Source: Nocardiopsis halotolerans DSM 44410
Lineage (GTDB): Bacteria > Actinomycetota > Actinomycetes > Streptosporangiales > Streptosporangiaceae
Length of the DNA stretch: 53,514 bases
Assembly: GCF_000341065.1 (NCBI RefSeq)
Contig: NZ_ANAX01000102.1
Location: forward strand, 2,797-56,310
Direction of reading: 5' to 3'
The translations under genes and the position numbers were made by a program. Positions 8,845-16,707 of the stretch are shown here, in pieces. A model generated the notes under the pieces. It did no database searches. It was not told the origin of the DNA and saw only the letters and a list, made by a program, of their open reading frames with translations. Numbering within the stretch: position 1 is the first letter of the stretch; each line of letters opens with the position of its first letter.

Positions 8845-9009
8845 CTACCTCTGTTGACGCACCCACTTCCTCAGCTCGGCCGGATCGCAGCGCAGCGATC
8901 TGCCGATCACCACCAGGGGCAGCCCCAGATCACGGCCCTCCATCCGTGCCCAGCGCTCGGACTTGCCCAAGTAGCGCGCCATCTCCTTGAGCGTCATCAG
9001 CCGTTCCAT
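8845..9009 (-). CDS. Excisionase-like HTH protein
   Basis: A 54-residue MerR/excisionase-type winged HTH: LMTLKEMARYLGKSERWARM is the recognition helix region and CDPAELRKWVRQQR the C-terminal helix. Such small proteins sit next to integrases and bend att-site DNA or regulate element genes. It lies 78 bp downstream of the replication-relaxation gene on the same strand and converges on the integrase relic, the arrangement of an integrative element end. The ATG at 9009 has AGGAG very close; a second ATG four codons in is an alternative. Since the integrase is broken it probably no longer works in excision. Confidence 0.72.
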   Translation of the reverse strand: MERLMTLKEMARYLGKSERWARMEGRDLGLPLVVIGRSLRCDPAELRKWVRQQR

Positions 9010-9086
9010 GCTCCTGTCGTCTCTCTCCGCTGCTCTCTCCTCCCTGGTCGCGAGAATGCTGGGACAGGGTGACTTCAGGGCCTGGG

Positions 9087-10007
9087 TTACGCGAAACCCA
9101 GCGCGAAGTCCGTGTACTGCTCCTGGTCCCACGACGGGTCGAGCAGGTTGAGCCAGATTCGTGCCCGTGGCCCCTGCTCCACCAGGTCGGGCATCGTCGT
9201 GCATCCGATCGCGAACCTCGGCCGAGGCACCATCAGGTACTGCGAGGCCCGGATGTAGACCGCCAGGTCGGTCCGGCGGTTGGCCAGGCGTCGTTCGTTG
9301 GCTCCGTCCAGGACCAGCAGCACCCGGGGAAAGCGCGGGTAGCGCTCCTGCCACGCCGGACGCGCTGATCCGTCCGCAGCGCTCCCGCGTTTGCGCAGAG
9401 GGTGGTGGTCGAAGTAGCGGGCGTAGGCCACCAGTTTGGCCGCCAGCCGGTGTACGGGCATGGTGGCGCGGTCCACCTCCACCAGGAACTGGATCTGTCT
9501 ACGGGTCCCACGGGGTTCGACGGCGATGTAGTGCAGCAGGGCGTCGCTGATCACGTGGGTGTCGGCGAACCTGCCGTTGGCCTTGGTGTAGCGGTGGGCC
9601 ACCTCCGGGGTCCAGTGCAGGGGTTCGAAGTCATCCCCCAGGAGACGGGCGTGTTCGAAGAAGGCCAGGCCCGTCTCGACTACCGCCAGCATGTGCTCAG
9701 CAAGCGGGCCTGCGGCGCGCTCGGGGTTCATCTGGTAGGGGCGCGCCGGCACCTGGTCGGTGTCCTGTACCGCGTGTGCCCCTGCGGGGGTGAGGAACCA
9801 GCGGTGCGGTCGGCGACCCGGGGGCACCACGCGGTCGGCCAGGCCCTGGGCTCGCAGTTGGTGCAGGACGTGGAGCATGTACCGGCGCGAGGCGGTGTCC
9901 GGTGTGAGCAGGCGGGCCAGTTGGTGGCTGGTGACCAGGCGGTGTTGGTAGAGCACCGCCTGGGCGTGTTGGGCCAGGGCGCTGGACTCGATGGTGCGGA
10001 TCGGCAA
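9087..10007 (-). CDS. Replication-relaxation family protein
   Basis: A 306-residue protein of the actinobacterial replication-relaxation family carried by plasmids and integrative conjugative elements. An N-terminal winged helix (about 5-75, HAQAVLYQHRLVTSHQLARL and RRYMLHVLHQLRAQGLA) is followed by a nuclease-like or relaxase-like core with WTPEVAHRY, ADTHVISDALLHYI, QFLVEVDRATMPVHRLAAKL and a long C-terminal region. The FLVEVDRATM segment resembles the conserved acidic core of the family. It seems full length. No FtsK/TraB translocase or conjugation gene is present nearby, so this is probably a survivor of a decayed element. Function beyond plasmid or ICE replication is not established. Confidence 0.78.
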   Translation of the reverse strand: MPIRTIESSALAQHAQAVLYQHRLVTSHQLARLLTPDTASRRYMLHVLHQLRAQGLADRVVPPGRRPHRWFLTPAGAHAVQDTDQVPARPYQMNPERAAGPLAEHMLAVVETGLAFFEHARLLGDDFEPLHWTPEVAHRYTKANGRFADTHVISDALLHYIAVEPRGTRRQIQFLVEVDRATMPVHRLAAKLVAYARYFDHHPLRKRGSAADGSARPAWQERYPRFPRVLLVLDGANERRLANRRTDLAVYIRASQYLMVPRPRFAIGCTTMPDLVEQGPRARIWLNLLDPSWDQEQYTDFALGFA

Positions 10008-10453
10008 ACCCTCGTCCTCCTTGATGTAGGAAAAGAAATCCCGTCATAAGGAGGAAGCCAGCCAGGGGCAAGCATGTGACGCATCGCGACCGCACAACCC
10101 CAACACCGTTGTTCTAGGGTGTTGTCGCTGGTAGAAACCACGAGCGTGGACAGGCAAGCAAGCCAAGGACGAGAGCGACTGGGCACCGAACCGTTGGCGT
10201 TGTTGTTCACCCGCACGTCCGACCCCATGGCCGCTCCGAAGACCCCTGGAGGCGTTCTGGCGCGACTATCGACTGAGCGCGGTGGATGGCACCTGCCTAG
10301 ACATACCCAACGCGATCGCGAACCGGGCCTCCTTCGAAGTCGGGGCCCTCGAAGCCGCGGGCGCCCTGCACCCGCTGCTCCCCCGCAGAGGCCTGAATGG
10401 GCCCGGTGCCCGCCCCGCCCTGCTCCCTGGCAGGACCGGGGCAGACACCGTGT
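10008..10453. other. Gap between the replication-relaxation gene and the PLP enzyme gene
   Basis: About 450 bp without an intact gene. It holds an inverted repeat (CAACACC 10101-10107 with GGTGTTG 10118-10124), which may be an operator or hairpin, and a transposase scrap at about 10219-10344. The region is probably a mobile-element junction. Confidence 0.5.
10219..10344 (+). pseudogene. IS4-type transposase fragment
   Basis: One frame reads LEAFWRDYRLSAVDGTCLDI and then PNAIANRASFE. This matches the pattern (F/Y)(W/R)xxRLxAxDGTxLDxPDTxANxxxF just before the catalytic core of IS4/DDE transposases. It includes the first catalytic aspartate (VDGT). Similarity stops after about 40 residues and no start or stop belongs to it. 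Treat it as a relic. The match is by motif only. Confidence 0.55.
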
Positions 10454-11581
10454 TCACCACTCCTTCCGCAGACGCCCGACCACCTCCCCGATCCTTCGCG
10501 CGTCCGTCGCGTAGACGAGTCGCAGGTGCCGGTCCGACGAGAGGAAGTCGGTGCCGGGGAGCCCCGCGACCCGGCATCGGTCCCGCATGAGCCGGGCCAG
10601 CGAGCGGTCGTCGTCCTCGGGTAGGACGGACCAGAGGAAGTAGGTGGCTGTGGGAGCGCTGGAGACCACCCCCTTCTCCGCGAGCGCATCACGCAGCAGG
10701 TCGCGTGACCTCCTGAGGGTCGCCAGCGTCTCGACCAGCCAAGGGGAGTCCTCCGTCCGGTAGGCGGCCACCATGGCCGCCTGCTGGAGGGGGCGGGCCG
10801 AACCCAGCCGGTATCCCACCCTGCCTTTGATCCGGTCGACCAGCTCCCGGCTGCGGGAGAAGGCGAACCCGCCGCCGATGCCCGCGATGTTGTGGGACTT
10901 GGTCGCCCCGGACAGCACGAGGGTCCGCCGTGCCACCTCGCCCCCGAAGGAGGCCATGCTGGTGTACGTGCCTTCCAGAAGGACGCGGGCGTGGAGTTCG
11001 TTCGACACGATCATCAGGTCCTCACGCACCGCGACCTCCGCGAGTAAGGCCAGGTCCTCGGGGGAGAAGACGTACCCGGTCGGGTTGTGCGGGTGGCACA
11101 GGAAGATCGCCCGCGTCCGCGGAGACAGCGCCCGGGAGAGCCCCTCTGGGGAGAACGGCCGCTCGGAGAACGGATCCAATCCCACCGGGACCGGGTGCCC
11201 CCCGGCTGCCTCGACCACCTCCCTGATCGGCCGGAAGGACGGGGTGAAGTAGAGAACCTCGTCCCCGGCCTCCAACAGGGCGTCGAAGATCAGTACCGCA
11301 GCCTGGAGGGTCCCGCTGTGCAGCCAGAACGCCTCGGCCGGGACGTCCAAGCCGTGCCGATGCTGGTAGAAGTCAGCGAGGGCGCCCGCAACACCGCTGG
11401 TTCCGTAGGGCGGCGCGTAGCCAACGGGTTCGTTGAACCTCTCCTCGACCGCGGCTCGGATCAGCGGGTCCGGGAGGAAGTCCATGTCGGCCTCGGTCAT
11501 CACGACCGTCCCATCAACGCCGCCGCCCTCGGCCTGCCAGCGGGCCGAAAAGCGGAGCTCCGGAAGGGCGCTTCCCCTCAC
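10454..11581 (-). CDS. PatB/MalY-type PLP aminotransferase or C-S lyase
   Basis: About 375 residues, fold-type I PLP enzyme of the class I/II aminotransferase superfamily, closest in pattern to MalY/PatB. The N-terminal ADMDFLPDP and GYAPPYGTSG match the VADMDF and GY motifs. HNPTG is at 165-169 and the PLP lysine is Lys228 in SGATKSHNIAG. The usual Asp that contacts the pyridine nitrogen (SDEIH in MalY) is Asn194 here (SNELH). Role could be transamination, C-S cleavage or a modified PLP reaction. It is the last gene of the minus-strand cluster operon. The GTG start 11581 lies 7 nt after the methyltransferase stop; GTG 11614 is an alternative. Confidence 0.82.
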   Translation of the reverse strand: MRGSALPELRFSARWQAEGGGVDGTVVMTEADMDFLPDPLIRAAVEERFNEPVGYAPPYGTSGVAGALADFYQHRHGLDVPAEAFWLHSGTLQAAVLIFDALLEAGDEVLYFTPSFRPIREVVEAAGGHPVPVGLDPFSERPFSPEGLSRALSPRTRAIFLCHPHNPTGYVFSPEDLALLAEVAVREDLMIVSNELHARVLLEGTYTSMASFGGEVARRTLVLSGATKSHNIAGIGGGFAFSRSRELVDRIKGRVGYRLGSARPLQQAAMVAAYRTEDSPWLVETLATLRRSRDLLRDALAEKGVVSSAPTATYFLWSVLPEDDDRSLARLMRDRCRVAGLPGTDFLSSDRHLRLVYATDARRIGEVVGRLRKEW

Positions 11582-11588
11582 GGACGGG

Positions 11589-12404
11589 TCATGAGTCTGT
11601 ACGGACGGAGACACTGACCGTGTATCCCTTCGGGTCGCGCCACGGGCCCCGGTTCCCGTCGAACCAGGCATGGATCCGATCATGGAGCGCGGAGACGACA
11701 GCGGGGCGCTCCGGCGCCTCCGGTGGCAGCCCGCAGACGGACAGCAAGGCGACGGAGAACTCCACCAGTCGGCCGGGTTCCGAGAAGATCAGGCTGTTGT
11801 CGTACCTGGTGGTACGCACGTTGCCGAACGCGGCTTCCAGGAGTGGCGGAAGGTTGTCGGAGTGGATGCCGTTGACCGTGCGCATGCCCGGGTCCAGCCC
11901 TTGGCGGGCGATCTCCTCGCGGACCATCCCGGTGGCGTGCGGTACCACCTCCGCGTGGTTGACCACAGTGACCGCGGTCCCTCCGGGGCGCAGGACCCTG
12001 CGGAACTCCGCCAGGGCCTTCGCCGGATCGTCCACGTGGTAGAGCATGTGTCGGGCGTACAGGAGGTCGAAGGCTCCACCGGGGAGGGGCAGTTCCGTCG
12101 CCGAACCCAGGAGTCCCTCTGTACCCGGCACCGCCCGCGCGGCCTCGACGGCGGACGGTGCGGTGTCGATACCCACGAGGCGTCCGCGGTGCCCGGCCAC
12201 GGAGCGGGCGCGGAGGAAACCCGCAGTGCCGCACCCGACGTCGACGACGTCGTGCTCAGGGGAACACTCCGCGCCATCGAGGACGGCCGCCTCCACGTCG
12301 TCGGGGAACTCGCTGAGCTCCTGGTGTGCGGCGATGCGGACCTTCAGCGGATCGAGGCTCGCATACTCCTCGGCGACCGCTGTCAGAAACTCTCCCTGGC
12401 TCAT
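11589..12404 (-). CDS. Class I SAM-dependent methyltransferase
   Basis: A 271-residue Rossmann methyltransferase. Motif I is VVDVGCGTAGFLRARSVAG, then LVGIDTAPSAVEAAR (acidic residue binding the SAM ribose), LPLPGGAFDLLYARHMLYHV (motif IV region) and LRPGGTAVTVVNH (motif VI). It resembles Methyltransf_11 enzymes acting on small molecules. Substrate is unknown, and N-, O- or C-methylation of the cluster product is inferred from context. ATG 12404 follows GAGGAGCAGTGAC and starts 1 nt after the ferredoxin stop, so translation is probably coupled. A second ATG five codons upstream overlaps the ferredoxin gene and has a poorer site. Confidence 0.88.
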   Translation of the reverse strand: MSQGEFLTAVAEEYASLDPLKVRIAAHQELSEFPDDVEAAVLDGAECSPEHDVVDVGCGTAGFLRARSVAGHRGRLVGIDTAPSAVEAARAVPGTEGLLGSATELPLPGGAFDLLYARHMLYHVDDPAKALAEFRRVLRPGGTAVTVVNHAEVVPHATGMVREEIARQGLDPGMRTVNGIHSDNLPPLLEAAFGNVRTTRYDNSLIFSEPGRLVEFSVALLSVCGLPPEAPERPAVVSALHDRIHAWFDGNRGPWRDPKGYTVSVSVRTDS

Positions 12405-12405
12405 G

Positions 12406-12687
12406 TCACTGCTCCTCATGCTCTGCGCTCGTCGTGCTTGGCTCCGCCCGCGTCTGTCGGGGCGGTGACTCCGTGATCCCAGGCAGCCTGATGGCCTCGA
12501 CCGGGCAGGTCTGCGCCGCCGCCAGGAGGTCGTCGGAGGGGAATACCCGCCCGTTGAGCGGGTGGGACACCCCTTCACGAAGTACGAAGTATCCAGGAGC
12601 GGCGGAGACGCACACCCCCGCCCCTTCGCACCGGAGGGGGTCGACCCATACCGACCACTCCGCTTCGTTCCCTCTCTCCTCTCTCAC
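12406..12687 (-). CDS. Ferredoxin, P450 redox partner
   Basis: A 93-residue single-cluster ferredoxin. The motif is CEGAGVC near the N-terminus and a distal CP in AAAQTCPVEAIRLPG, the pattern of [3Fe-4S] (or adapted [4Fe-4S]) ferredoxins that feed electrons to bacterial P450s. Position 2 of the cluster loop has Ala where other members have His or Cys. It begins 4 nt after the P450 stop at a GTG (12687), with no in-frame ATG available. The weak ribosome site makes the exact start uncertain, and coupling to the P450 is likely. The C-terminal 20 residues are acidic/basic and variable. No ferredoxin reductase is encoded in the cluster. Confidence 0.85.
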   Translation of the reverse strand: MREERGNEAEWSVWVDPLRCEGAGVCVSAAPGYFVLREGVSHPLNGRVFPSDDLLAAAQTCPVEAIRLPGITESPPRQTRAEPSTTSAEHEEQ

Positions 12688-12691
12688 CGGG

Positions 12692-13891
12692 TCACCACAC
12701 GACCCGTAGGGAAGCAAGGCCACGGACGACCCGGCCTGTCTCCCAGTCGGTGTCCCGCTCCCCGGCGGCGAGTGACAGGCGGGGGTAGCGCCGGACCAGG
12801 GCATCCAGGGCGACCTGCGCCTGCAACCGGGCCAGTGGGCCGCCCACGCAGTGGTGGGCTCCGTGTCCGAATCCCAGGTGGGGGCAGCGCTCCCGAGTGA
12901 TATCGAGGCGGTCGGGTTCCTCAAAGACGCGGCCGTCGCGGTTCGCCGCAATCATGGCCGGGACCACCGCCTCTCCCGCGCGGACCAGGGTGTCGCCCAC
13001 GCTGACGTCCTCCAAGGCCACACGCACGAAGCCTCCGGCCACGCCGATGGGTACGTACCGGAGCAGCTCCTCCACCGCGCTGGGGACGAGTGTGGGGTCC
13101 TCGCACAGCAACTGCCATTGGTCCGGGTTCTGGAGCAGAGTGAACACTGAGCTGCTCAGGAAGACCGAAGGGCTGCCACGACCGCCCACCAACAGGGCGA
13201 CGACCAGGTTGACGAGTTCGGCCTCGCTGAGGCGGTCCGCCTCCTGTTGTGCGTCGAGCATGTCGCTGAGGAGGTCCTCACCCCGTGCCAGTGTGCGGTC
13301 CGCGATCAGCAGGCGCAGGCGTTCCTCCATGTCGGTCCTGGCCCGGGCGATCTCGTCTCCACTCAGCTCCCGGGAGGTCAACTTCTCCGCGAGGGCGGTG
13401 AAGCGTTCCCTGTCCTGGTCGGGGACGCCCAGAAGCTCGCAGATCACGATGAGCGGGAGTGGGACCGACAGGTGGGTGTTCAGGTCGGCGGGACCCCCAG
13501 CCTGTTCCATTCCGTCCAGGAGATCGTCCACGATGTCCCGGACCCGGGAGCGGAGGAGTTCGATCCGCCTGGAAGTGAACGCCCCCGCGATGACCCGCCG
13601 CAGCCGTGTGTGCTCGGGAGGGTCTTGGGCCATGATCGAACTGGCGGGGATCATCTCCGGGGACAGCCGCGGTGTCTCGGGAGTGGTCGCCGCAGCTCGG
13701 GAGAACCGAGGATCAGACAGAACCTGCTTGACATGGGCGTGGGCGGTGGCCAGCCAGGCCTGGCCGCCCACCGGCATGGCGATCCGGACGAGGCTATCGC
13801 CGAGCAAAATCGGGCCGTACTCCGGTTCGAGGTCGAGGGTCGGGGCCGGATCGAAGGGATAGGCGATCACCAGGCGTTCGTCGGTGTGCAC
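12692..13891 (-). CDS. Cytochrome P450
   Basis: A 399-residue soluble class I bacterial P450. The heme-binding loop is FGHGAHHCVG (Cys348 ligand), ExxR is Glu275-Arg278, and the C-helix reads DPPEHTRLRR. In the I-helix the canonical AGxE/DT is changed to VGGRGSPS (235-242), so the acid of the acid-alcohol pair is Gly239 and only Ser240 remains. This may alter proton delivery or point to unusual chemistry. It presumably oxidises the cluster product or an intermediate. GTG 13891 overlaps the amidohydrolase stop by one base (TAGTG), so the two genes are translationally coupled. The ferredoxin follows immediately. Confidence 0.93.
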   Translation of the reverse strand: MHTDERLVIAYPFDPAPTLDLEPEYGPILLGDSLVRIAMPVGGQAWLATAHAHVKQVLSDPRFSRAAATTPETPRLSPEMIPASSIMAQDPPEHTRLRRVIAGAFTSRRIELLRSRVRDIVDDLLDGMEQAGGPADLNTHLSVPLPLIVICELLGVPDQDRERFTALAEKLTSRELSGDEIARARTDMEERLRLLIADRTLARGEDLLSDMLDAQQEADRLSEAELVNLVVALLVGGRGSPSVFLSSSVFTLLQNPDQWQLLCEDPTLVPSAVEELLRYVPIGVAGGFVRVALEDVSVGDTLVRAGEAVVPAMIAANRDGRVFEEPDRLDITRERCPHLGFGHGAHHCVGGPLARLQAQVALDALVRRYPRLSLAAGERDTDWETGRVVRGLASLRVVW

Positions 13892-15153
13892 TACTCACTC
13901 CTGTGGGTCGGGGGAACGGGGAGGGCACTGCCCACCACGCGGCCGTTCCGCATCACGAAGGCCACGCTCCGCAGGTGGGAGAGGTCATGGTCGGGAGTGC
14001 CGCGCACGGCGACGAGGTCGGCGCGCAGGCCCGGCGCTACCGCACCGACGAGGTGGCCCAGGCGCAGGGCCTCGGCTGTGCCCGACGTCGCGGTCTCAAT
14101 TACCTCCAGGGCGGAAAACCCGAGGTCCCGGTAGGCGGCCAGGGACTCAGCCATTCGGTCGTGGGGGGAACCGGGGATACCGGAGTCGGTGCCCGCAGCG
14201 AAGCTGACTCCCGCCGAGCGCATCGACCGCAGGTGGGCGGCCCGCACTGCCCAGGACAGGCTTCCGGTGGACGCTCGCGCACGGTGGTTGATCGTCGGGC
14301 AGACGGCGATCCCGCTCGCGCCGATCGTGTTCATGAGCGCGGCGTCGGGGTCGAATCCGGACGGGGTGAACCAGGTGCAGTGCTCGAGGGTGTCAACCCC
14401 GGCACGTACAGCGGCCCGCACCCCCTCGGTCCCGTGAACGTGGGCGGAGACGGGCAGGCCGTGCAGGTGTGCGGCGCCAACCATCGCATCCAGTTCGCGG
14501 TCGTCGAACTGCGACCGGTGCGGGGAGCCGCTTCCGCTGGTGAACCCACCGGTGACCATGATCTTCACCCAGTCGGCGCCCCGACCGGCGTTCTCGATGA
14601 CCTTCGCTCTACCCTGCTCCGCGTCCGTGACCTCCCCGCCCATGAAGGAGCAGTGGCCGCCGGGTCGGGTGAGCGGGCGCGTCGAGAGTAGGAGCCGGGG
14701 GACAGGCAGGCCGTCCCGGGACGCGATCTCCTGGAACTGGGTGTCCAGGAAGCGGGGGGCACCCATGTCGCGCACCGTGGTCACCCCGGAGAGCAGGAGC
14801 CGCCGGGCGGATGTCTCCATGGTCGCGAGGATCTCGTCGTCCGAACTCCTGAGCGCCTCGCCCATCGGGTCAGTTCCGCCGTCGAGGGCTAGGTGCGTGT
14901 GAGCGTCGATCAGCCCGGGCAGGAGAGTGGTGCCTTCGAGCCGGACCACGCGGTGGAAGATGCTCGGAGATCGCTCCCCGCAAGAGCCGACCCAGGTGAT
15001 CCGGTCGCCCCTGACCAGGACCGAACCCCCATTCAGGACGCGCCCGCCCCTCCCCGTGACGACACGGTCCGGGAGAAGCAGATACGCCTCGTCCGCGCTC
15101 CCGGGGGTCGGGGGCGGGTTCCAGTACACAGCGGAGGCGTCAGGCGCGCGCAC
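13891..15153 (-). CDS. Amidohydrolase family protein, imidazolonepropionase/prolidase-like
   Basis: About 420 residues of the metal-dependent amidohydrolase superfamily. The metal ligands all seem present: HTH in LIDAHTHLAL, the Lys in WVKIMVTGG, His in SAHVHG, His in DTLEHC, and Asp in AAGTDSG. An N-terminal beta-sandwich (LLPDRVVTGRGGRVLNGGSV) and C-terminal GLRADLVAVRG complete the fold. Relatives hydrolyse cyclic amides, ureas or dipeptide-like bonds. In the cluster it could open or close a ring or remove a protecting group (inference). The start is uncertain: GTG 15153 has GAGGAGG 12 nt upstream, with TTG 15174 and GTG 15126 also possible. It overlaps the cupin gene end. Confidence 0.85.
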   Translation of the reverse strand: MRAPDASAVYWNPPPTPGSADEAYLLLPDRVVTGRGGRVLNGGSVLVRGDRITWVGSCGERSPSIFHRVVRLEGTTLLPGLIDAHTHLALDGGTDPMGEALRSSDDEILATMETSARRLLLSGVTTVRDMGAPRFLDTQFQEIASRDGLPVPRLLLSTRPLTRPGGHCSFMGGEVTDAEQGRAKVIENAGRGADWVKIMVTGGFTSGSGSPHRSQFDDRELDAMVGAAHLHGLPVSAHVHGTEGVRAAVRAGVDTLEHCTWFTPSGFDPDAALMNTIGASGIAVCPTINHRARASTGSLSWAVRAAHLRSMRSAGVSFAAGTDSGIPGSPHDRMAESLAAYRDLGFSALEVIETATSGTAEALRLGHLVGAVAPGLRADLVAVRGTPDHDLSHLRSVAFVMRNGRVVGSALPVPPTHRSE

Positions 15154-15505
15154 GGTGCCGGTCACCCTCCTCAAACAGTTCGATCACGCGCGTTCCGGGC
15201 TCCAGCACGGCGGAGTGTGTCTCCCCGTCCGCGACTTCGAAGGCGTCGCCGGGGCCACAACGAAGCACCCGATTGCCTATGGTCAGCTCCATGCCACCGG
15301 TCAGGACCACCCCAAGCTGAGGGCCGTGCGCGTGCGGGGGGACGGTACCGCCTTCCTCGAACGTCCACAGGACGACCTGCCCGCCGTTCCCGGACGTCCC
15401 AGTGCCCCCGGAGATGAGGCGCCCCTCGGAACCGGGAAAGGACGTGTCGGCCTCGGGCAGCCGCCACACCCATTCGGGGTAGGCGCTCAGTGTGTGTTCA
15501 GGCAT
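15140..15505 (-). CDS. Single-domain cupin protein
   Basis: A 121-residue cupin. Motif 1 reads GGTVPPHAHGPQLGVVLTGG, with two histidines and a Gln in place of the second metal-ligand pair. Motif 2 is LRCGPGDAFEVADGETHSAV with the final His. The fold usually binds a metal for isomerase, dioxygenase or binding roles. Together with the BacA-like gene it recalls bacilysin biosynthesis, where BacB is a (double) cupin isomerase, but this one is a single domain. ATG 15505 follows GAGGAGAGAAAGC. It lies 14 bp after the nucleotidyltransferase-like gene and overlaps the amidohydrolase start region. Confidence 0.85.
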   Translation of the reverse strand: MPEHTLSAYPEWVWRLPEADTSFPGSEGRLISGGTGTSGNGGQVVLWTFEEGGTVPPHAHGPQLGVVLTGGMELTIGNRVLRCGPGDAFEVADGETHSAVLEPGTRVIELFEEGDRHRARA

Positions 15506-15519
15506 GCTTTCTCTCCTCG

Positions 15520-16707
15520 TCATGTGGCAGAGGGGTCGGCGTTCCCGGCCGGCTCTCCGAAGTTGCGGGGCCCCAGCAGGGCGTAGTAATCGAGGCGCAG
15601 TGCGCGCAGCACGGCCGTTGTTTCTTCGTGGCCCGTCCCAGTCCCACAGGTGACCTCTTCGGGAGCCGTCCACGCCACCCGGGCGGGCAGTGTCCGGCTC
15701 CCCTCAGGGCCGAAAGGTTCGGTGCGGTCCAGGACCGAGAGCAGGGTCCCGGCGGCGGCCGTCCGCGCACGGACCGGCCCCCGCACCGCCAGGTAGTGGA
15801 GTAGGAGCATGCGGCGGAAGAGCACCAGGGGGTCGTCGGCGTTCTCGGCCTCGGCCCCGACCGCGTGGACGAGGGCCTCCGGCGATCGGTCCTCGGACGT
15901 GAAGTGCTGGAGCAGGACTGCGAAGACCAGAGCGTCGAGGTCGGTGGCGCCGGGGTCCGACACCAGAGTCAACTCCCGTGCCTTGACGAACCGGGCGGCG
16001 GTGTCCCAGGCGACCGGATCTCCTTCCGGCACTTGGGGAACGAGGTCCGAGAAACGGAGCGGTCCAATTCCACCCGGGGGGAGGGTCCCCCGCAGCGCTT
16101 CCAAGGCGATCTTGTTCCGCTGGAACCAGAGCCCCTCCCGGAGCGGGAGAGCGCCCGGCCCTGTCCGGGGAGCAAGGAGCAGGAAGGAGGCCAACTGGTG
16201 GACCAATACCTCCAACCTCTCCTCACGCCCGATCGCCGGGGGAGGGAAGTCCGCCGGAGGGACCCGCGCCGCCAGGGGGCGGCGGCTCCCCGACCACAGG
16301 TCGAGGCCGAAGAGGGAGCGCACGTGCGCGAGCCGAGACCTGCGCACCTGGAAGAGCGTGGTCACCACGTCCGGGAAGCGCCTCCTGAGTGCTGAGGGCA
16401 GGGACGACAAAGGATCCCGGGACCGGTCGCGGGAGTAGTCCGGGACGAGCGCGACCAGGTCGACGTCGGAAGCCAGCCGGAACTGCCCCGGAGCGTGCTC
16501 CAGGACCGCCGGTTCACCCCGGGCCAGCGACCCGCTCACCAGGATGTCCGTCTCCGTGAGCCCGGCGGACTCCTCCTGCACGGCCTCCACGTAGAGGTCC
16601 AGCCACGCGGAAACCTGCGTTCGAGCCTCGTCCGGCACAAAGACTGAGTGGCTGAACCAGGAACCCTGGGGTGCGAATCGGGAGGGGTGGCGCAAGGCGT
16701 ACGGCAT
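15520..16707 (-). CDS. Nucleotidyltransferase-fold protein of unknown role
   Basis: A 395-residue protein. Residues about 56-90 read ILVSGSLARGEPAVLEH and then LASDVDLVALVP. That is the GS-x(n)-DxD signature of the polymerase-beta nucleotidyltransferase fold (GSLARGE, SDVDL). The remaining 300 residues are mostly helical without a domain I recognise. Enzymes of this fold adenylylate or nucleotidylate antibiotics, sugars, proteins or tRNA. In a biosynthetic operon a self-protection (aminoglycoside-style) or activation role is possible. ATG 16707 overlaps the upstream stop as TGATG, so it is coupled to the dehydrogenase gene. The function assignment stops at the fold. Confidence 0.65.
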   Translation of the reverse strand: MPYALRHPSRFAPQGSWFSHSVFVPDEARTQVSAWLDLYVEAVQEESAGLTETDILVSGSLARGEPAVLEHAPGQFRLASDVDLVALVPDYSRDRSRDPLSSLPSALRRRFPDVVTTLFQVRRSRLAHVRSLFGLDLWSGSRRPLAARVPPADFPPPAIGREERLEVLVHQLASFLLLAPRTGPGALPLREGLWFQRNKIALEALRGTLPPGGIGPLRFSDLVPQVPEGDPVAWDTAARFVKARELTLVSDPGATDLDALVFAVLLQHFTSEDRSPEALVHAVGAEAENADDPLVLFRRMLLLHYLAVRGPVRARTAAAGTLLSVLDRTEPFGPEGSRTLPARVAWTAPEEVTCGTGTGHEETTAVLRALRLDYYALLGPRNFGEPAGNADPSAT

